64,000 nt of DNA, from assembly GCA_026545225.1 (NCBI GenBank), contig CM048845.1, positions 61,446,033 to 61,510,032 of the forward strand, in the 5' to 3' direction. Each line of letters opens with the position of its first letter. The stretch's first letter is position 1. Positions 58,227 through 64,000 of this stretch are shown piece after piece. Under the pieces are notes generated by a model. It had not been told where the DNA came from. It saw nothing but the letters and a program-made list of their open reading frames with translations, and made no database searches. Source of the DNA: Cornus controversa. Taxonomy: Eukaryota; Streptophyta; Magnoliopsida; Cornales; Cornaceae. The translations under genes were made by a program, and so were the position numbers.

Positions 58227-58576
58227 TGATGATGCAAAAATCCGCCTCGATCTGGTCAAACGCCAACCTGTGAAAAAGACAAGAGAAGTGTGATCGAAAG
58301 GGCACCGGTGCAGTGCCGGCCGAACACGCTCCGACGACCAAGTTAGAAATCGGAATGGTGTTTCAAGGAATCTAGAAGAACTCAGAGGGTATTTTTTTGC
58401 GTACCTGGCCTATGAACCGCCCCTGTATTTATATCAGTGAAAACGAAGCCGTGTCATAGTAAGGGACTACCTCTTGGAGATAGAGAAGTCCTGGTAAAAA
58501 TAGACTTTCTGTCCATATCAGCTTGGGCCCATCATTTACGCTACACGTTTCATCCTTTTAGTCAACCACTCTATCA
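58227..58576 (-). repeat. 5' LTR of gypsy element B
   Basis: 350 bp; one difference from the 3' LTR by eye. TATA-like TATAAATACAGG on the minus strand (about 58423-58434). Confidence 0.95.
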
Positions 58577-58581
58577 ATTCT

Positions 58582-59650
58582 AATTCTATTTTATCTTTCT
58601 TAAAAAAAATGTTTTTTCAATTGCATCCTTGTTATTCCAAGTAATTTTTGATTGATTTTGTTTTTGCTTTAGGTTTACAATAGAAAAATCCATTTATTGT
58701 CACTTAGATACTATAGTTTAGACATTTTTCCATTGAAACTTGTTGTTCGTGTCTCTATCCTATATAACTAAAAGAATCCAAAATTCAAAATTTTTTTTTC
58801 TACTCACTAAATGTGTAATTTATTTTTCATGTGTTTTCTTTATAAAGTAACATAAATTAATAATTAGAAACATACCGTCAATTTGTGAACAAACAAAACA
58901 AAAAGGAAGGGGGAGAAATAAAAAACAAAGGAAGAAAAACATCATATTAATTTTTTTTTTTAAAATTTTGATGCAAAAGCTCCTTAGCTAAATTAAGACA
59001 ACTATAATTGGAAAATGATTTCATAGAGTTATGTTTTTCTTTTTTCATCTTTTAATTTCTAAACGTTCCCTATTAAAATAAAAAAGTTTTTCTTAGTTTC
59101 CTTAAAGAGCTATATATCATAATTTTTATTTAAGTAAAATTAAACTTTCTTTTGATTTTAAATATAATTAATTTTTTCTAAATAGGTTTTATTCATTGAT
59201 ATAATGTTTGTTTCCAACTCAAATATATATATTTTTAATATTTCTCTAGGTAATCTATTATTAACAACTTCTTCCTAACTTAACTAATCACGTAACTTTT
59301 ATTATCCTAATCACATGCATTTGATCGATACTCTTTAAATCATTATATTTAATCCTAAAATTTTCTACTTCTAAAATAAATATTGATAAATTGATTTAAC
59401 AAGAAGAATTAATATTTTTAAAATCAACTTAAACAATATAGTCTGAAGAATAAAGTAGAACAAAAAAAATCACATTACTATGAAAATTAGGGTTGATTGA
59501 TTAATAGATTTCTGAAATCTCTTTAATAATGTTTGTCTTAATAATTTCAATGACTTCCTCTAATTTAAACATTGAGGGGAGAGGGAAAGTGAAAGAGAAG
59601 AAGCATTTTCACGCCAAAAAAAGAGAGAACGTGAGAGAAAAGTTGCAATT
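58582..59650. other. Interior of the split TIR transposon, AT-rich, no gene
   Basis: No coding potential; A/T-rich text only. It belongs to the TIR element interrupted by gypsy element B. Confidence 0.65.
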
Positions 59651-59810
59651 TGGAACAAAGAATTCTAACCTTATCAAATAAGGGCAATTAGAGTATAAAA
59701 ATATAAGAATCAAAGATTGTATAGTAAATGAACACCTTTGTAATTTTATTTTAACATAAGATAGGAGTGGAGTGCCAAAAAATATTGGAGGAGTGCCAAT
59801 ATCAACTCCC

Positions 59811-60185
59811 TTTAAAAATATTACCACAAGTGTCATCACAAATTTAGGTTATAATTCTGCACTGTACGGGCTAATAATCCACTCAAAAAACTTCTCTCTT
59901 ATTTATTTATGCCGGCAAACCTTCCAAAATAGACTTACAGCACTACTTTTACAAAGCAATCACCCAGAATTTTAAAAGTTTTTTTTTTTTGACAAGTTCC
60001 TCCCATTTTAAAGTAGATAACTCGAGTTATGGATAAATTTTTTTAATAAAACAAATTTCATTTAAAAGAAACTTTTGAGGCCTTTAATTTGAGTACCAAT
60101 ATCACTAATTTTTTAATTCAAGATGAAAAAATTATAAAATTTAAAAATTTAAAAAGATGAGAAGAATTTTAAATAATATGTACAA

Positions 60186-60223
<38 letters not shown>

Positions 60224-60334
60224 TTATTTATATTATACTCTTATCACATACAGATACATCATAGAGATACAATATGTAAATAGTAAATACTTAATTTAGA
60301 TTTTAATAGAAAGGAAAGATGTAATAAAGAAGTG
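59811..60334. other. AT-rich intergenic DNA with a (TA)n run
   Basis: A long TA run at about 60188-60219. No gene seen. Confidence 0.6.
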
Positions 60335-60343
60335 AAATTTTTT

Positions 60344-60556
60344 GAGTAATGTTATACGTCATGAAATTATTTTATGAATTTGTATCATGAATGATGTAGC
60401 AGGTAACGTGGAGAGTTAGTATTGGTGGGATTCCCCCCATACACATAGTCCTATGATATTATCACTAAATCCCACCAATATTAATCATCCATGTTACCTG
60501 CCACATCGTTCATGATACAAATTCATAAAATAATTTCATGACGTTTAGCATTTCTC
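60344..60556. mobile_element. Foldback MITE, 213 bp, perfect 9-bp target duplication
   Basis: Starts GAGTAATGTTATACGTCATG and ends, in reverse, GAGAAATGCTAAACGTCATG. The arms (AAATTATTTTATGAATTTGT, ATCATGAATGATGTAGCAGG and so on) pair over about 95 bp each. AAATTTTTT flanks both sides (60335-60343, 60557-60565). Mutator-derived MITE by duplication length. It lies about 500 bp upstream of the ankyrin gene. Confidence 0.88.
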
Positions 60557-60565
60557 AAATTTTTT

Positions 60566-61050
60566 ATCTTGTGATAGAAAAGAATAAAAAGTGCGACTGG
60601 CTAGCAGTCGCAAGCTCACGCTGTATGCCACTCTTTTGAGGAACGGACAGCAGCAGCGGATAGCAACCCCAAACCTAGAGGAGCCGGATCCATAAAAGGG
60701 AGACATAACACTACGGTCTTAAAATTGGTGAGTAGGTAAGTGTTGTAATCACATTAAAACCTAAAGAAGCAGAGTGTACGGTCCATATGCTAACTTCCTT
60801 GTAGATTCAGCATCAAACCAGCAAACATACAGCTACGCACTTTATTTGCTTATATATATATAGTTGTCTTGTTGGCTTGCATGGCTATAAGAATCTCAGT
60901 AATTAATTTACTTGCGTTTGTGTGGTATGCCAGATATTTGAGTAGAAGAGTTCAATTCTAGAATTCATATATATGTGTGTGTGTCATATATTACGAGTAC
61001 GAATAACTGTTCAATCCTAGAAGTTACTCATAGCTAGAGAGAATTAATAT
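60566..61050 (+). other. Upstream region of the ankyrin gene
   Basis: No coding region. TA-rich motifs (TATATATATA near 60853) could serve as a TATA box but none is clearly placed. Confidence 0.45.
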
Positions 61051-63173
61051 ATGGATAGAAGACTCTATGAGGCTTCACTGAGTGGGAGTGTACCAACATT
61101 AAACACATCGATTGAAGAAGATGAACTCATTCTCGATAGAGTTTCAGTCACATGCTTCCATGAAACTCCTTTGCATATAGCAGCCATGCGTGGCCACTTA
61201 GGCTTCACAGAAGCACTTCTGAGCCGAAAGCCCAAACTCGCTACTGAGTTAGACTCACTTGGACACTCACCTCTTCACTTGGCTTCCGCTGAGGGACATG
61301 TTGAGATAGTACGCGAGTTGTTACGCGTAAATAGAGATGGATGTAGCACTCGTGATCAAGATGGGAGGACTCCTCTCCACTTGGCGGCGATGAAAGGCCG
61401 AGTTGGAGTTATAGGAGAGTTGATTAGGACTCGACCTGAGTCTGCGTATGAGAGACTTGACCGAGGAGAGACAATGCTGCACTTGTGTGTTAAGTACTAC
61501 CGTCTGGATGCCTTGAAATATTTGGTGGAATCCATAAGGAACAATGAGTTTGTCAACTCTAAAGACCACGATGGCAACACCATATTCCATCTAGCTGCAA
61601 TCTTCAAACAGATGCAGGTATGTTTTGAATTTGTTTTAAAACAATGGACTTTCCTTAAAAAATTTAAAAAGAATTATTTACATTTATGTTTTTTTAACAA
61701 TGGGACTTTTACCTTGTATGCTATTTTTAAAACTTAGTACGCTTTTACCTTAATTGCTTTTATTTGGTATGTTTTTACCTTCTACAATCTAGATTTTCTC
61801 TGGTTCACTAATCAATGTACTTGAGAGGATGAATATCACCTCGCATTCCTATCAAATGATCTCTACACCCTCTTTGTGCACCAGTGCACATTAATGGATT
61901 TAAATTCTCACACGGTATACTTTTTGGAAGTGGTAAAAATTTGAAAAGTAGTGTTACCTGAGTCGAAGAGTTGAATAGAATTCATTGGCGGAACACTACT
62001 AATTGGCAATATATAAGAAAGTGGAGGGTTCCACTTTCTTATATTTTGAATATATGACCAATCAAAAGTGTTGGTCAACTAATTTTATTCAATTTCTTGA
62101 CTTTAAAAGCATTTTTCAAACTCGGATGGTTGAGCATCCATTTTTAAAAACTTGGTACATAGGCGGCTGAGGAATTTTATTATTATTATTATTATTCTTG
62201 TTTTTCTTGTTTCCTCATAATTTTACTGAAGCTAGGTTTGTGCAGACCATAGAGTACTTGTTTTCTAGGGAGGAAGTGAAAGAAAACGTCAATGCCAAGA
62301 ATGTGAATGGTTTTACAGCTTTGGATGTTTTAGATCACTGTCCAAAAGATGTAAAAGTCATGGAAATAAGAGAGTTTCTTCTGGAAGCCGGTGTTCGAAG
62401 AACAATTAATCATGGAACTGATCATCTAAACCCTCTATCAAAAAATATTTTCCCAACGCCAAGTACTAGTGAATTAGACAGTGTTCTCCTCCATAGATCA
62501 ACATCACAAATTCCTGTGAGGGTGCTACCTAGTAGTACTACTGAAGTAATTAGAGGAATTTATATGAATTTTCCCTTAGCTCTCAAGAAAGCATGGCGAT
62601 TTCTATCTGAGATTTGGAACAAGTATCTAAAGACTAACAGCCAATGGTTGGAAGAGTCCCGTGGTAATTTAATGGTTGCAGCGACTGTGACATCAACCAT
62701 GGCTTTCGAAGCCGGACTAGATCCGCCAGGAAGTGTTTGGCAAGACCGTCACAATCGTGCTGCTGAACCTGGAATCGCTATTATGGACACTGAATGGCCA
62801 GACGCTTTCAAACGATTTCTAAAATATAACACGGTGTCTTTAGTCGGTTCTCTGAGTATCATTCTTCTTATTGTAAGTGGATTTCCTCTCAAGAATAAAC
62901 TTTCGTTGTGGCTATTAATGGCTGCCGGCCATGAGTACTTCAGTGACATTCATGGCACTTACATATGTACAATCAATATATATGATATCGTTGAAGACAA
63001 TGGATGAAACACTCCTAATGTGTAACATATCAGTTTACATATGGATAGGGTTGTGCGGGATTGTCATACTGATTCATTCCATGAACATTTTGGTGTGGGT
63101 GGTGAAGAGGTTGCGAAAGTTTTTAATTCGGAAAAGGAGGATAATGGTGTGTGTTAGTGGGTGTGCAAGTTGA
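61051..63173 (+). CDS. BDA1-like ankyrin-repeat protein with PGG membrane domain, two exons, frameshifted near the C-terminus
   Basis: Exon 1 61051-61617 and exon 2 from 62246, joined in frame across a GT..AG intron. Exon 1 (189 residues, start MDRRLYEASLSGSVPTL) has ankyrin repeats ETPLHIAAMRGHLGF, HSPLHLASAEGHVEIV, RTPLHLAAMKGRVGVI, ETMLHLCVKYYRLDAL and NTIFHLAA. Exon 2 continues the last repeat (NGFTALDVLDHCPKDV) and then the PGG domain (NLMVAATVTSTMAFEAGLDP, then PGSVWQD) with membrane segments. The family includes Arabidopsis BDA1, a plasma-membrane protein in defence signalling. Near 62921-62935 the frame shifts: one frame ends at 63007 after about 443 residues. The expected VTFMALTYVQSIYMI and the last membrane helix lie in another frame that stops at 63173. 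Either a real loss of the C-terminus, a sequencing error or a pseudogene. Confidence 0.85.
61618..62245 (+). other. Intron of the ankyrin gene
   Basis: Starts GTATGTTTTG and ends GGTTTGTGCAG, 628 bp, phase 0. It contains a short TTA microsatellite near 62176-62193. Confidence 0.85.
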
Positions 63174-63789
63174 AGGCTAAGTAATGAGAATATTCAACGT
63201 ATTATACATGTATGTATATCTTCTGTTGTTATGCACTTCTTATTTCATTGTTTTCATGTTATTAATTGTTAATTTGTTGACTGAATGTTATTCTATTTAT
63301 GTTTGCTCTGTGCTTATATATGAATAATTCGATTCATAGCTACAAACATAGATGTTATACCTTCAAAGGTGGTAAATGTAGGAGAATTCTTTTCTTTTTT
63401 CAAAGCTATGGGCAAGTCCATGAAACTGTGATTTTGCCATTGATTGGAAAATTAGGCTGGCAGAAGCTAGGGATATGCCTGGCCAACATACTGCTATTAT
63501 GGACTGTAAGCCATGGAGTAAACTTGCACCTGGGAATTGAAAAATGGTTCCAAACAAATTAAAGTGATGCCATTATCATGGCAACAGTGGTGGGGAAAGC
63601 AAGTTAATTGTGTGATTCAAAGCGAAGATTTCATTGGGTGAAGATTGTCATCATTTTATTCAATTATAACCACAAGCAAACAGTGCATCCAATACCACAG
63701 TGAATGGTTCACTTAATTTGGTGTTTCACACGCATGCTATATTTTTGTTTGATTTTGGAACATTCCATTCATTTATAGCATTGTCATTT
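63174..63789. other. 3' flank of the ankyrin gene
   Basis: No further gene seen. The stretch 63370-63560 is less AT-rich and has a short open frame (residues like GWQKLGICLANILLLWTVSH) that I do not recognise. Confidence 0.45.
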
Positions 63790-63907
63790 GTTGCATTATT
63801 TAGTTTGTGTTCGGAACTACTGAATGATTTTTTTGTGGTTGAGAATCAGTTGCATTATTTAGTTTGTGTTCGGAACTACTGAATGATTTTTTTGTGGTTG
63901 AGAATCA
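63790..63907. repeat. Perfect 59-bp tandem duplication
   Basis: GTTGCATTATTTAGTTTGTG...GTTGAGAATCA occurs twice head to tail (63790-63848, 63849-63907) with no differences seen. Confidence 0.95.
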
Positions 63908-63948
63908 GTTGGGGGGAACAACAACGTGAAAACATGTGTCGTTTGGTT

Positions 63949-63990
63949 GGCTAGGTGGTTCGCTGGATTGGGCAAACCACCTAGCTAGCC
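63949..63990. repeat. Short inverted repeat
   Basis: GGCTAGGTGGTT pairs with AACCACCTAGCTAGCC across a 13-base loop. It may be part of a MITE end cut off by the window edge. Confidence 0.5.
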
Positions 63991-64000
63991 CTATTCACTT

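Larger units (their letters stand above)
48891..58576 (-). mobile_element. Gypsy element B: full-length, very young Tat-lineage retrotransposon (fossil; looks nearly whole)
   Basis: A 9.7-kb element on the minus strand with 350-bp LTRs (58227-58576 is 5', 48891-49240 is 3') and a perfect 5-bp target duplication ATTCT (48886-48890, 58577-58581). It has primer-binding site, gag, pol with two RNase H domains, a 90-bp tandem array, an antisense accessory gene with its own TATA box, and a polypurine tract. The LTRs differ at a single site by eye (0.3%), so it inserted very recently. The coding region looks nearly whole, with about two breaks. Same family as element A, in opposite orientation. Confidence 0.96.
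48739..59810. mobile_element. TIR DNA transposon split by gypsy element B
   Basis: The left arm (48739-48890, GGGAGCTAATATTGACACTC) and the reverse of the right arm (ending at 59810, GGGAGTTGATATTGGCACTC) match over about 150 bp, including TCTTTGATTTTTATATTTTT. The same family occurs at 29519-30470. Gypsy element B sits right after the left arm. Without it the transposon would be about 1.4 kb. No transposase. The outer flanks read as inverted rather than direct copies (ATTTTTAAT versus TTTAAAAAT), so the TIR may reach a few bases further and the target duplication is unresolved. Confidence 0.78.

Noticed and set aside
48730-59819. 9-bp target duplication ATTTTTAAT/TTTAAAAAT for the split TIR element
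   Set aside because: The two flanks match better as inverted than as direct copies, so they may be part of the TIR; the duplication is left unresolved.

Overview
The window looks like intergenic DNA from a flowering plant, most likely a eudicot. It is AT-rich and has spliced plant genes (a germin-like protein and an ankyrin/PGG protein). It also has Ty3/gypsy elements with two RNase H domains and no chromodomain (Tat lineage), an L1-type LINE tail, a TRIM, and many non-autonomous transposons with terminal inverted repeats (TIRs). Only two host genes are well supported: the germin-like gene (32202-33062, +, two exons) and a BDA1-like ankyrin gene (61051-63173, +, two exons, with a frameshift in its C-terminal membrane domain). 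Almost everything else is mobile DNA in various states of decay.

Layout. 1-7676: 3' part of a Tat-lineage gypsy element (integrase end of pol, an antisense gene with a plant mobile domain, two tandem-repeat arrays, 3' LTR). 8920-10345: Mutator-like TIR element with a 9-bp target duplication. 13134-16412: 3.3-kb solo LTR (minus). 16418-19540: AT-rich DNA with degenerate repeats, a 103-bp duplication and a SINE-like tRNA-derived piece. 19544-29067: full-length gypsy element A (+), about 2% LTR divergence, broken. 29519-30470: TIR element. 30883-31471: foldback element and a 202-bp duplication. 32202-33062: germin-like gene. 33815-35178: LINE tail. 35366-40644: four more TIR or foldback elements. 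41884-43088: TRIM. 43457-48405: large Mutator-like element containing a 2.7-kb solo LTR. 48739-59810: a TIR element of the same family as 29519-30470, split by gypsy element B (48891-58576, minus), whose LTRs differ at one site and which looks nearly whole. 60344-60556: foldback MITE. 61051-63173: ankyrin/PGG gene.

How parts fit together. Elements A and B are the same family in opposite orientation, about 20 kb apart, and flank the germin-like gene. Both carry, between pol and the 3' LTR and on the opposite strand, an accessory gene of the 'putative gypsy-type transposon' kind with its own TATA box and intron-like gaps. The element at 1-7676 has a different accessory gene (plant mobile domain plus coiled coil) in the same place and orientation. 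This antisense cargo slot, filled by different genes, is the most interesting system in the window. At least eight TIR elements, most with readable 9-10-bp target duplications, show that Mutator-like elements and their MITE derivatives shaped this locus. The best example of nesting is a very recent gypsy insertion inside one of them.
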